DNA from: JAMLIA01 sp039810005
GTDB taxonomy: Bacteria; Chloroflexota; Chloroflexia; Thermomicrobiales; CFX8
Direction: 5' to 3'
Length of the DNA: 43,293 bases
NCBI GenBank assembly: GCA_039810005.1
Contig: JBDHWD010000019.1
Location: 1-43,293, forward strand
The notes beneath the pieces are model-generated. The model was not told the DNA's origin. It was given only the letters and a program-made list of their open reading frames with translations, and made no database searches. The first letter of the stretch is position 1; each line of letters starts with the position of its first letter. A program made the translations under genes and the position numbers. Positions 33,074 through 41,906 of the stretch are shown here, one piece after another.

Positions 33074-34071
33074 TGCGCGTTCCGACGCGCTCGCCAGCCT
33101 CCGCTCGTTGCCTGCGCCTGCGGCGCGGACACGCGCGCGCCCGGAACCGGGACGACGGACAGCAGATCCTGGACAATGTCGCGCGAATCGATGCCCTTCA
33201 TTCGCGCCGCCGGACTGACGATGACACGATGCGCGAGCGCCGGGACGGCCAGGTCTTTGACATCGTCCGGTGTGACGAAGTCGCGGCCCTGCAGCGCAGC
33301 CCAGGCACGCGAGGCCGTATAGAGCGCCAACGACCCGCGGGGGCTGGCGCCGAGATAGATGTCATCGTGCTCGCGCGTCGCCAGCACCAGATCGACGATG
33401 TACTCCTTGATGAGCGGGTCGACATGAACGCCGCGAATCTCGGTTTGCGCCTGCTTCAGCACATCTGCCGTGACAACCTGCTCCAGCGAGTCCAGCGGGT
33501 GCGCGAACTGCTGCCGTGTCAGCACGTCAATCTCGCTCGAACGCCCGGGGTAGCCAAGCGACAAGCGCACGAGAAAGCGGTCGAGCTGCGCTTCCGGCAG
33601 CGGGAAGGTGCCTTCATACTCGATCGGGTTCTCTGTCGCCATCACGACGAACGGCTCCGGCAACGGATGCGTCACTCCATCGACGGTGATCTGTGCTTCC
33701 TCCATCGCCTCCAGCAGCGCCGACTGCGTCTTTGGCGTCGCGCGATTGATCTCATCGGCGAGGACAATCTGCGCCACGATCGGTCCGGGCCGATACTCGA
33801 ACGTTCCCTGCTGCTGGTTGAAGATGCTGACGCCGGTGACGTCGCTCGGTAGCAGGTCCGGCGTGAACTGGATACGCTTGAAGGTGCATCCAATACTCCG
33901 CGCAATGGCCTTGGCCATCACGGTCTTACCGACGCCCGGAACGTCCTCAATCAGGACGTGTCCACGGCTCAGCAGTGCGACGAGGACCAGCTGAACCTCG
34001 CGCCCTTTGCCGACAATGACTCTTTCTACGTTCTGCCTGACACCGGTGGAAATCTGTTCGACGAACTCCAT
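33070..34071 (-). CDS. MoxR-family AAA ATPase
   Basis: A 333-residue MoxR ATPase. Walker A is DVPGVGKTVMAKA (residues 43-55), Walker B is IVLADEINRA (Asp106, Glu107), the sensor 1 region is VMATENPIEYEGTFPLPEAQ, and the arginine-finger/sensor 2 region follows, with LGASPRGSLALYTASRAWAAL near 240-260. MoxR ATPases act as chaperones for assembly of specific protein complexes. GAGAAGGGA precedes the ATG. It is the first gene of a six-gene minus-strand operon ending with corA. Confidence 0.95.
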   Translation of the reverse strand: MEFVEQISTGVRQNVERVIVGKGREVQLVLVALLSRGHVLIEDVPGVGKTVMAKAIARSIGCTFKRIQFTPDLLPSDVTGVSIFNQQQGTFEYRPGPIVAQIVLADEINRATPKTQSALLEAMEEAQITVDGVTHPLPEPFVVMATENPIEYEGTFPLPEAQLDRFLVRLSLGYPGRSSEIDVLTRQQFAHPLDSLEQVVTADVLKQAQTEIRGVHVDPLIKEYIVDLVLATREHDDIYLGASPRGSLALYTASRAWAALQGRDFVTPDDVKDLAVPALAHRVIVSPAARMKGIDSRDIVQDLLSVVPVPGARVSAPQAQATSGGWRARRNAQ

Positions 34072-34416
34072 CGTTGTCCCTTCTCGCGGTGCCGAGTATC
34101 AAAACACTGGCAGCGGGCTGCACATGCGACGCTATGCCAGATACAGTGAGGTTCTCGGAATGTCTGCGATCCTCAGAAGATGTATAGAGGAAAACGGCGC
34201 TGAATGACACTCCTCTTGTGGATGACAGCTAATCCGGCGCGAGTGTCGACATGGGTAGTATAGCAACGCTCCTTAGAATTATGTACAGGCGGAAACTGCC
34301 GTGTACGCGCGATATCTACCAGTAGATACGCCAACCCGGCGCGCTTGGTTCGCAGCACTCCTGCATTCCGGGGTGTACGTATAATCGAAGAACGATTGGC
34401 ACGAGAGGAGCCGGAT
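34072..34416. other. Divergent intergenic region moxR-polA
   Basis: 345 bases holding promoters for both directions. On the plus strand TATAAT at 34380 serves polA. On the minus strand a TATACT near 34256-34261 and a TATACA near 34179-34184 are candidates for moxR, without a clear -35 partner. No gene is supported. Confidence 0.55.
34380..34385 (+). promoter_or_regulatory. -10 box for polA
   Basis: A perfect TATAAT lies 31 bases before the TTG start of polA. No good -35 hexamer is seen at normal spacing. The position rules out the more upstream in-frame TTG at 34345 as the start. Confidence 0.6.
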
Positions 34417-37176
34417 TTGGCAGCGAGCGCGACAACGACGTCATTCAACGGAAAGCGACTGATGCTCGTCGACGGGTACGGGCTCGCTTTCCGCGCTTTC
34501 CATGCCCTGCCGATGACCCTGACCGCACCGGATGGCGAGCTGACGAACGCGACCTACGGGTTTACGGCCATGTTGCTTGATACCTTGCGTTCGCACGAGC
34601 CAGATTACGTGATTATCACCTTTGATATCGGCAAATCCTTTCGTCATGACGAGTTCGCGGACTACAAGGCTCACCGCGCTCCGATGCCGGACGAGATGCG
34701 CGGACAGCTCAGTCGCATCCGCGAGGTCATCGCTGCGCTGGAGATCCCGATCTACGAAGTAGACGGCTTTGAGGCCGACGACGTGATCGGCACGCTGGCC
34801 CGGCAGGCCAACGAATCCGGCGTCGAGGCACTCCTGCTGACTGGCGATAGCGACCTCCTCCAGCTCGTCAACGACCACACGACGGTCATCCTCCCCGGCG
34901 CTCAGCGTTTCGGCGAATACCGTGTCTTCGACCGCGACGCAGTCGTCGAGCGCTATGGATTCGGCCCCGAGCGGCTGCCCGAGTTCAAGGCGCTTGTTGG
35001 TGATAAGTCAGACAACATCCCGGGAGTTCCGGGCATCGGCGAAAAGACGGCCAAGGCGCTCATAGAAACGTATCCGTCGATTGAAGAGATCCTGGCCAAC
35101 GTTGACGAGATCAGTCCGCCGCGTGCGCGAAACTCGCTGGCGCAGAACTCGGAGCTGGCGCTGCAATGCCGGCGGCTCGCGACGATCGTCCGCGACGTAC
35201 CAGTTGAGCTCGATATCGAGCGTGGCGCGATCCACGACTTCGACCGCGATGCAGTGCTGGACCTGTTTCGCACGCTCGGGTTCCGCTCGCTGATGGCACG
35301 CCTCCCGGATTCGCATCGTGAGTCGATCGCTCCGGCCGATGCCGAGCCGACCGGCCAGATTGCCGAGCCTGTGGTCGCGGCCTCGCGCGCCGAGCTGGAA
35401 GCTCTGGCGACCGAAATTCGCAAGGCAGCCGAAATCTCGGTTGACGTCGAGACCGATTCGACACACCCGATTCTGTCGAACCTGGTCGGCATCGCCGTCG
35501 CGACGGCGATCGACCGGGCGTGGTACGTGCCACTGGCCTCGCCAGACGGGATCGCTGCTTCGATGGATGACATACAGGCGACGATCGCTCCGGCTATTGC
35601 CGAGCATCCGCGCGTCGTCACGCACCACGGTAAGTTCGATCTGACCGTCATGGTGCAGGCCGGACTGCCCGACTTCACGATCGAGTTCGATACGATGCTG
35701 GCCGCCTACCTTCTCGGCGAGTCCGGTATCGGGCTGAAAGATCTGGCGTTCCGTCATCTCGGATGGGAGATGACCGAGATCACCTCATTGATCGGCACCG
35801 GGCGGAATCAGACCACGATGGACAAGGTCCCGCTTGAGAAGGTCGTGCCCTACGCCGGCGCAGACGTCGAGAGCACGATGCGTTTGCGGCCAATCCTTGA
35901 GACCGAGCTAACGAACCGCGAGCAGATGCAGCTCCTGAAGGAGATCGAGCTACCGCTCGTGCCAGTTCTGGTCGACATGGAGCGCAACGGCATCGCGGTC
36001 GACGTCGCGGTACTCGAAGATCTCTCCGAAAGCATGGCGGCTCAGATTGAGCACCTTGAGGAGCGCATCTATGCGCTCGTTGGGCATGAGTTCAATCTGG
36101 GCTCAACCCGCCAGATGGCGACGATCCTGTTTGAGGAGCTTGGCCTTCCGTCCGGCCGTCGGACGAAGACTGGCTATTCAGTCGGTCAGGAAGTACTCGA
36201 GGGTCTGCGTGGCGCGCACGAAGTTATCGACCTCATCCTTGAGCACCGCACGATCAAGAAGATAAAGTCGACCTACGTCGATGCCCTGCCGCTGCAGGTC
36301 AACCCGAAGACTGGCCGTGTGCATACGACGTTCAACCAGACCATCGCCGCAACCGGTCGCCTCTCATCGACCGATCCGAATCTGCAGAACATCCCTGTAC
36401 GCTCACCGCTGGGTCGTGAGGTGCGCCGGGCGTTCGTCGCCGCCAACACGCCTGAGGGACGGCTGTTCGACGAGCCGTCGGTGCTCTTTTCATCGGACTA
36501 CTCGCAGGTCGAGCTGCGCATCATGGCGCACTTCAGTCAGGATCGCGCCCTGCTGGACGCGTTCAACAACGGCGTCGATGTGCATCGAGCAACGGCGGCG
36601 CAGGTATTCAACGTGCCGCTCGAAGACGTTACGCCGGACATGCGCGCTACCGCAAAGACCGTGAACTTCGGCATCATGTACGGCATGCAGGCGTATGGTC
36701 TGTCACGTGACACTGGCATGTCGCGGCAGGAAGCGACGCAGTTCATCGAGCGCTATATGAGCCAGTTCGATGGCGTGCGCTCCTACCTCGCCCAGACCCT
36801 CGTCGAAGCTCAGCAAGTCGGTTATGTGTCGTCGCTCTACGGTCGCCGGCGTTACGTGCCGGACATCGCTGGCGGTGGTCCGCGGCGCATGGCTGCCGAG
36901 CGCGCAGCAATCAACATGCCTCTACAGGCGACGGCGGCCGACATCATGAAGATTGCGATGATCAATGTCGCGAAAGAGCTGGCCGAATCGCCACTTCGAG
37001 CGCGAATGATCCTGCAGGTTCACGACGAGCTGTTGTTCGAGACTCCCGAGTCGGAGGTCGAAGCGTTGCGCGAGCTTGTGTCCCGAACAATGCGAGATGC
37101 AGCGAAGCTGTCGGTGCCGCTCGATGTCGAGTCATCGATCGGGCAAAACTGGGGAGACATGGTCGACCTGGAATAA
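34417..37176 (+). CDS. polA: DNA polymerase I
   Basis: A 919-residue family A DNA polymerase with all three activities. The 5' nuclease domain (about 1-290) starts LMLVDGYGLAFRAFHALP and has EADDVIGTLA and TGDSDLLQLV. The 3'-5' exonuclease is intact: DVETDS near 342, HHGKFDLTVM and YAGADVES near 480. The polymerase motifs are DYSQVELR (about 694), the O helix RATAKTVNFGIMYG (about 743), and QVHDELLFE (about 866). The polymerase fills gaps in repair and removes RNA primers. The TTG at 34417 is preceded by AGAGGAG with six-base spacing, and a TATAAT box lies 31 bases upstream, so I reject the longer frame. fmdB follows after 78 bases with its own -10 box. Confidence 0.95.
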   Translation: MAASATTTSFNGKRLMLVDGYGLAFRAFHALPMTLTAPDGELTNATYGFTAMLLDTLRSHEPDYVIITFDIGKSFRHDEFADYKAHRAPMPDEMRGQLSRIREVIAALEIPIYEVDGFEADDVIGTLARQANESGVEALLLTGDSDLLQLVNDHTTVILPGAQRFGEYRVFDRDAVVERYGFGPERLPEFKALVGDKSDNIPGVPGIGEKTAKALIETYPSIEEILANVDEISPPRARNSLAQNSELALQCRRLATIVRDVPVELDIERGAIHDFDRDAVLDLFRTLGFRSLMARLPDSHRESIAPADAEPTGQIAEPVVAASRAELEALATEIRKAAEISVDVETDSTHPILSNLVGIAVATAIDRAWYVPLASPDGIAASMDDIQATIAPAIAEHPRVVTHHGKFDLTVMVQAGLPDFTIEFDTMLAAYLLGESGIGLKDLAFRHLGWEMTEITSLIGTGRNQTTMDKVPLEKVVPYAGADVESTMRLRPILETELTNREQMQLLKEIELPLVPVLVDMERNGIAVDVAVLEDLSESMAAQIEHLEERIYALVGHEFNLGSTRQMATILFEELGLPSGRRTKTGYSVGQEVLEGLRGAHEVIDLILEHRTIKKIKSTYVDALPLQVNPKTGRVHTTFNQTIAATGRLSSTDPNLQNIPVRSPLGREVRRAFVAANTPEGRLFDEPSVLFSSDYSQVELRIMAHFSQDRALLDAFNNGVDVHRATAAQVFNVPLEDVTPDMRATAKTVNFGIMYGMQAYGLSRDTGMSRQEATQFIERYMSQFDGVRSYLAQTLVEAQQVGYVSSLYGRRRYVPDIAGGGPRRMAAERAAINMPLQATAADIMKIAMINVAKELAESPLRARMILQVHDELLFETPESEVEALRELVSRTMRDAAKLSVPLDVESSIGQNWGDMVDLE

Positions 37177-37195
37177 CCGCAGGTGTATCGTAGGT

Positions 37196-37201
37196 TATAA
37201 T
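37196..37201 (+). promoter_or_regulatory. Probable -10 box for fmdB
   Basis: A perfect TATAAT 53 bases before the fmdB ATG, in a 78-base gap after polA. A -35 match is not clear. Confidence 0.45.
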
Positions 37202-37254
37202 GGGATGTCAGCCGTGAAGCGCGCGGCAGAGGGACAGAAGGACTACTGGTAACC

Positions 37255-37548
37255 ATGCCCACCTATGATTATGTATGCGACAGTTGTGGTCACCGCTTTG
37301 ACGTTCGCCAGAGCTTCTCTGACGATCCGATCCGAGACTGTCCGGCCTGTGGATCGAGCGTGCGGCGCGTCGTGTACCCCGCCGGAGTGATCTTCAAAGG
37401 CTCTGGCTGGTACATCAACGATAGCCGCAAGGACGCTCCCTCCGATAGCCCGTCGCAGTCGAGCTCGGGGTCGTCTTCTTCAACGTCATCAACACCTTCG
37501 ACGACATCCGAGGCAAAAGAGACCGTCAAGAGTTCCGCAGATTCCTGA
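37255..37548 (+). CDS. FmdB-family zinc-ribbon protein
   Basis: A 97-residue protein. Residues 1-45 are a zinc ribbon of the FmdB/CxxC_CXXC_SSSS family: MPTYDYVCDSCGHRF and CPACGSSVRRVVYPAG, two CxxC pairs that bind one zinc. The C-terminal half is a low-complexity Ser/Thr/Pro-rich tail, as is common in this family. The function of these small proteins is not known; the founder is a putative regulator of formamidase. A terminator follows. Confidence 0.9.
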   Translation: MPTYDYVCDSCGHRFDVRQSFSDDPIRDCPACGSSVRRVVYPAGVIFKGSGWYINDSRKDAPSDSPSQSSSGSSSSTSSTPSTTSEAKETVKSSADS

Positions 37549-37564
37549 ACACGAGCGGACGGTC

Positions 37565-37580
37565 TGCCGGGAAACCGGCA
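37565..37580 (+). other. GNRA-loop hairpin after fmdB
   Basis: TGCCGG and CCGGCA enclose a GAAA tetraloop. It lies between the fmdB stop and the terminator and could stabilise the 3' end of the message. Confidence 0.4.
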
Positions 37581-37600
37581 CGAAGCCAGACTCGACACCG

Positions 37601-37637
37601 CGGGGGAGGGCACATCGCAGCCGCCCCCGTTTTGTTT
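37601..37637 (+). terminator. Intrinsic terminator after fmdB
   Basis: CGGGGG (37601-37606) pairs with CCCCCG (37624-37629), with an inner GGC/GCC pairing, followed by TTTTGTTT. It separates polA-fmdB from cysS and downstream genes. Confidence 0.8.
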
Positions 37638-37673
37638 GCGTGACATTACGACGCCAGAAAGGCATGAACTACC

Positions 37674-39059
37674 ATGACGCTGATGGTCTATAACACGATG
37701 ACGCAGTCCAAGGAGCCGTTCGAGACGATCGAGCCGGGTATCGTCAGCATGTACGTTTGCGGCCCGACGGTCTATTCCGACGCGCACATCGGCCACGCGA
37801 TGTCTGCGCTGGCGTTTGACATCATCAGGCGCTATCTGGAATGGAACGGCTACGAAGTTCGGCACGCCCAGAACTTCACCGACGTTGATGACAAGATCAT
37901 CAACCGCGCTGCCGAGCTAGGCATAGAGCCCGAGGCTTTGTCGGAGCAGCTCATCCAGGACTGGCTCGATGAAACTGCGGCGATGAATGTGCTGCCGGCA
38001 ACGGTCTATCCGCGCGCCACCCAGGAAATCGACGGCATCATCAAGATGATCCAGGACCTGATCGACAACGGCCACGCCTATGTCGTTGAAGGCGGCGATG
38101 TCAACTATCGCGTGACCAGCTTCGATGACTATGGCAAGCTCAGCCACCGCAACCTCGAAGAGATGCAGGCCGGAGCGCGAATCGAGATCGATCCGCGCAA
38201 AGAGAATCCAATGGACTTCGCACTCTGGAAGGCCGCCAAGCCCGGCGAGCCGGCCTGGAAGAGTCCGTGGGGAGAAGGTCGCCCGGGCTGGCACATTGAG
38301 TGCTCGGTCATGGCCATGGAGCACCTCGGCAATACGATCGACATCCACGGCGGCGGATCTGACCTGATCTTTCCGCACCATGAGAACGAGATCGCCCAGT
38401 CGGAGGCGTTCCCCGAGAATCGTCCGTTTGCCCGCTACTGGATGCACAACGGATTGCTGCAGCTCGGCGGCGAGAAGATGAGCAAGTCGATCGGCAATCT
38501 CGTCTCGATCAAGGAGCTGATTCGGCGTGGTGATGAGCGCGCGTTCCGCCTGCTCGTCCTGCAGTCGATCTACCGCAACCCGCTCGTGTTCAACGATGAA
38601 GTCCTCGAAGGCGCGCGACGCGGACTCGAGCGCCTCGATACTGCAGTTCGCGGCTACGACGCATCCGCGTCGGCGAACGATGCGGAGGCCGAGCGCTCGG
38701 CCGCAGAATCTGAGATGCGCTTCCGCACAGCCATGGACGATGATTTCAACACACCGGTTGCTGTGTCGGTTTTGTTCGATCTTGCGCGTAGCGCGAACCG
38801 TGCCGAAGGCGCGGCGCGGCACGTTCTGCAGGCGAAGCTGGTCGAGCTTGCCGGTGTACTCGGCCTGCCTCTCGGCGTGAGCCCCGACAATGGATCGGGC
38901 GATGCAGCGCCATTCATCGATCTGCTGATCTCGATTCGTAACGAGTTGCGAGCGGCGAAGCAATGGGCATTGTCCGACCGAATCCGTGATGGACTAGCGG
39001 AACGAGGGATCATCGTTGAGGACTCGGCCAACGGAGCGACCTGGCGGCGCAAGGACTGA
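37674..39059 (+). CDS. cysS: Cysteinyl-tRNA synthetase
   Basis: A 461-residue class I tRNA synthetase that charges tRNA-Cys. The Rossmann domain has YVCGPTVYSDAHIGHAMS (HIGH motif, with the first zinc cysteine), a second cysteine in GWHIECSVMAMEH, HHENEIAQSEA (zinc-binding His/Glu) and GGEKMSKSIGNLVS (KMSKS motif). The C-terminal anticodon-binding region (about 330-461) is of normal length. AGAAAGG precedes the ATG; an ATG nine bases later is possible. Its stop lies inside the overlapping rlmB start region. Confidence 0.96.
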   Translation: MTLMVYNTMTQSKEPFETIEPGIVSMYVCGPTVYSDAHIGHAMSALAFDIIRRYLEWNGYEVRHAQNFTDVDDKIINRAAELGIEPEALSEQLIQDWLDETAAMNVLPATVYPRATQEIDGIIKMIQDLIDNGHAYVVEGGDVNYRVTSFDDYGKLSHRNLEEMQAGARIEIDPRKENPMDFALWKAAKPGEPAWKSPWGEGRPGWHIECSVMAMEHLGNTIDIHGGGSDLIFPHHENEIAQSEAFPENRPFARYWMHNGLLQLGGEKMSKSIGNLVSIKELIRRGDERAFRLLVLQSIYRNPLVFNDEVLEGARRGLERLDTAVRGYDASASANDAEAERSAAESEMRFRTAMDDDFNTPVAVSVLFDLARSANRAEGAARHVLQAKLVELAGVLGLPLGVSPDNGSGDAAPFIDLLISIRNELRAAKQWALSDRIRDGLAERGIIVEDSANGATWRRKD

Positions 39060-39840
39060 GCGCCGCCGACGGCGACCAGGCGGCAACCACGAAATGCTGT
39101 ACGGCAGAAATGCCGTCCGTGAGTCGCTGCTCGCCAATCGCCGCCAGCACCAGCGTCTGCTCATCAGCGATGGCACCGAGCAGCATGCGCGCGTCCATGA
39201 GATTGTGCAGATCGCAATCGAGCGTGGCATCGAGGTCAAGCGCACGCCGCGAAACGACCTCGATGCAATGGTCAGCGGCAACCATCAGGGTATCGTGCTG
39301 CTCACGTCGGCATATCCATATGCCGAGGCGCTCAACCTTGCGGAGCTGGCGAGCGATCGATGTGCACTGTTGGCGCTCGACGGCATCGCCGATCCGCAAA
39401 ATGTCGGGACGTTGCTTCGCACAGCCGAAATCACCGGCATTGGCGGCGTCGTCATACCAACCGACCGTGCTGCGTCCATCACTCCCGCTGTCGTCAATGC
39501 GTCCGCCGGAGCAGTTGAGCACCTGAACGTTGTGCAAGAGGTCAACCTGACTCGTTGGCTCATTCGGGCCAAGGACGCGGGATTCTGGGTCGTTGGTCTT
39601 GCCGGGGATGATGACGCCTCCTCGTTGTTCGAAGTCAGCATGCAGCCACCGGTCGTCATCGTCATCGGCTCAGAGGGTGCGGGCCTGCGGAGGCTCGTCC
39701 GCGAGACGTGCGACATCGTCGCTGCTATCCCAATGGCCGGGAAGATCGCGTCGCTGAACGCTGCCGTCGCTGGATCAATCGCGCTCTATGAAGTTTTTCG
39801 CGATCGCGACAACGAATCTGATGATGCGGTGGTGACGTAA
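39016..39840 (+). CDS. rlmB: 23S rRNA 2'-O-ribose methyltransferase, RlmB/TrmH family
   Basis: A SpoU/TrmH-family methyltransferase. An N-terminal substrate-binding domain starts with MLYGRNAVRESLLANRR, and the SPOUT domain has motif 1 PQNVGTLLRTAEITGIGGVV, motif 2 IGSEGAGLRRLVRE and motif 3 IPMAGKIASLNAAVAGSIALYE, which form the knotted SAM site. RlmB methylates G2251-type positions of 23S rRNA. The TTG at 39016 has GAGGG seven bases upstream and gives 274 residues with a basic tail as in several actinobacterial relatives; the ATG at 39094 (248 residues) would begin right at the domain. With the TTG it overlaps cysS by 44 bases. Confidence 0.88.
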   Translation: MRTRPTERPGGARTERRRRRPGGNHEMLYGRNAVRESLLANRRQHQRLLISDGTEQHARVHEIVQIAIERGIEVKRTPRNDLDAMVSGNHQGIVLLTSAYPYAEALNLAELASDRCALLALDGIADPQNVGTLLRTAEITGIGGVVIPTDRAASITPAVVNASAGAVEHLNVVQEVNLTRWLIRAKDAGFWVVGLAGDDDASSLFEVSMQPPVVIVIGSEGAGLRRLVRETCDIVAAIPMAGKIASLNAAVAGSIALYEVFRDRDNESDDAVVT

Positions 39841-39984
39841 CGCTGCGGCGGTATACACTTGTTGGTCGCGCGTCCGCAACGCGAATGTCGGCGCGCGCAT
39901 AATGCACACGAGCATGGCAGAGCGAGCGTGCGCGGCACGTGAATTCACGAATATCGCGTTGCAGACAGTGAGGAAGGGCAGGGC

Positions 39985-40512
39985 GTGGTCAAGGTCATTT
40001 TGATGCAGGACGTCCCCAAGTTGGGTGACGCGGGAACGGTTCAGGATGTCGCGCCGGGCTATGCGCGGAACTATCTGATTCCGCAGGGAATCGCCTCGAT
40101 TGCGACTCGCGGGTCGATCAAGCAGGTCGAGGAGCGCCAGGCCGCTGAGGCCAAGAAGATCGCCAAGCAGGAAGAAGAGCTGCGCGGTCTGTCCGAGCGC
40201 ATCCAGGGCACGCGCATCGAGATTCAGGTGCGCGCCGGCGAGCAGGGTCGTCTCTATGGCTCGATCACGGCGGCTGACGTCGCTGACAAGCTCGCTGCAG
40301 CCGTCGGCGAGGAAATCGACCGACGGAAGGTCGACCTCGACGAGCCGATTCGCTCGCTGGGTGAGCACGAGGTCACGGTCCGGCTGGTTGGTCGACTGAC
40401 GCCAACCATCACCGTCGTCGCGTTCGACCCGGAATACGTGCCAGAGGCGGAAGCGCCTGAGGCCGAGGCCGCCGAGGACGAGACGGACGAGGCAGTCGAA
40501 GAGGCGGAGTAG
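39985..40512 (+). CDS. rplI: Ribosomal protein L9 with an acidic C-terminal tail
   Basis: A 175-residue L9. The N-terminal RNA-binding domain has VKVILMQDVPKLGDAG and PGYARNYLIPQGIA, then the long connecting helix (about 45-80) and a C-terminal domain to about residue 150. The last 25 residues are nearly all Glu, Asp and Ala, an extension not found in the 148-150 residue E. coli-type L9. GTG start with GAGG upstream. dnaB follows after six bases, an arrangement also seen in Bacillus. Confidence 0.95.
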   Translation: MVKVILMQDVPKLGDAGTVQDVAPGYARNYLIPQGIASIATRGSIKQVEERQAAEAKKIAKQEEELRGLSERIQGTRIEIQVRAGEQGRLYGSITAADVADKLAAAVGEEIDRRKVDLDEPIRSLGEHEVTVRLVGRLTPTITVVAFDPEYVPEAEAPEAEAAEDETDEAVEEAE

Positions 40513-40518
40513 CCCACC

Positions 40519-41862
40519 ATGGTGCAGGCGGTCGATCGGTTACCACCTCACAATATCGACGCGGAGCAATCCGTGCTGGGGTCGTTGCTGATCGATCGCG
40601 ATGCCGTCATCCGCATCGCCTCCTACGTCAAGCCGACCGATTTCTATCGGTCGGCGCATGGCGTCATCTACGAAGCGATCATCAACCTCTACAACCGTCG
40701 TGAGCCGACTGACCTCATCACGCTTGTCGATGAGCTGCGGCGCACGAACCGACTGGACGACACCGGCGGCGAGACGTACCTGGCCGAGCTGATCGCGGCA
40801 ACGCCAACGTCGGTCCACGTCGAGTATTACGGTCGCATCGTCGAGCGCACGGCTACGCTGCGGCGCTTGATCAGCGCCGGGACTGATGTCGTATCGATTG
40901 GTTACGATGATTCCCTCAACATCGAAGATGCGATCGATCAAGCCGAGCAGGCCATCTTCAACGTCTCTCAGCGTCGCTCCACGAAAGACTTCCGAACGAT
41001 CGGCGAAGTTCTGGAAGAGTATTTCGATCGGATCGACACGCTCCATCAGAACAAGGGCACCATCGTCGGTGTGCCGACTGGCTATGCCGACATTGACAAG
41101 ATCACCGGTGGCCTGCAGCCGTCGGACCTGATCATCATCGCAGCCAGACCGGCTGTTGGGAAATCGTCGCTCGGTCTGGGAATCGCCTACAACTCGGCGA
41201 TCCGCCACGCCAAGACCGTCGGGTTGTTTGTGCTGGAAATGTCGGCCGAGCAGATTGTCCAACGCATGCTCGCGATGGAGACTGGCATCGACTCACACCG
41301 TCTGCGGCTTGGATACATCGACGACAGCGAGTGGTCCAGTGTTACCCGGGCATTCGGTCGGCTGTCCGAAGCGGCGATCTACATCGATGATACGGCGTCG
41401 GTAAGCATCATGGACCTGCGCTCGAAAGCACGGCGACTCCACGCCGAGCGTGGATTGGACATTATCATTGTCGATTACCTGCAGCTCATGACCGCAGGCG
41501 GTCGCAGCGATAATCGTGTCCAGGAGATTTCCACCATTTCGCGCGCGCTGAAGCAGCTGGCGCGTGAGCTGAACGTCCCGGTCGTCGCACTCGCGCAGCT
41601 CTCGCGCGCGGTCGAAACGCGCCAGTCGCACGTCCCGATGCTCTCCGACCTGCGTGAGTCTGGCTCGATTGAGCAGGACGCCGACATCGTCGCGTTTATC
41701 TATCGCGAGGATGTCTACGATCCGGACACCGAGCGCAAGGGGATCGCGGACATCATCATCGCCAAGCACCGAAACGGGCCGGTCGGCACGGTACACTTGA
41801 GATTCTTCGACCGCACCGCTCGGTTCGCGGATCTTGAAATGTATCGCGAACCGGATCTGTAA
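40519..41862 (+). CDS. dnaB: Replicative DNA helicase DnaB
   Basis: A 447-residue hexameric helicase that unwinds the fork. The N-terminal primase-binding domain (1-110) starts VDRLPPHNIDAEQSVLGSLL. The RecA-type motor has Walker A ARPAVGKSSLGLG (about 209-218), the DnaB motif FVLEMSAEQIVQRM, Walker B IIIVDYLQLM (about 313), and the C-terminal LSRAVETRQSHVPMLSDLRESG and IEQDADIVAFIYR with the arginine finger region. There is no intein. It starts six bases after rplI and is followed by two genes that look like its loading system. Confidence 0.97.
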   Translation: MVQAVDRLPPHNIDAEQSVLGSLLIDRDAVIRIASYVKPTDFYRSAHGVIYEAIINLYNRREPTDLITLVDELRRTNRLDDTGGETYLAELIAATPTSVHVEYYGRIVERTATLRRLISAGTDVVSIGYDDSLNIEDAIDQAEQAIFNVSQRRSTKDFRTIGEVLEEYFDRIDTLHQNKGTIVGVPTGYADIDKITGGLQPSDLIIIAARPAVGKSSLGLGIAYNSAIRHAKTVGLFVLEMSAEQIVQRMLAMETGIDSHRLRLGYIDDSEWSSVTRAFGRLSEAAIYIDDTASVSIMDLRSKARRLHAERGLDIIIVDYLQLMTAGGRSDNRVQEISTISRALKQLARELNVPVVALAQLSRAVETRQSHVPMLSDLRESGSIEQDADIVAFIYREDVYDPDTERKGIADIIIAKHRNGPVGTVHLRFFDRTARFADLEMYREPDL

Positions 41863-41906
41863 CGACGATCGCTCCCGAGTGAAGCCATTGTAAGAAGGAC
41901 TCGACT

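Noticed and set aside
32072..33322. Plus-strand frame of 416 codons
   Set aside because: Antisense to the DUF58 and moxR genes, with no recognisable domain.
37917..38963. Minus-strand frame of 348 codons
   Set aside because: Antisense to cysS, which is complete with HIGH and KMSKS motifs.
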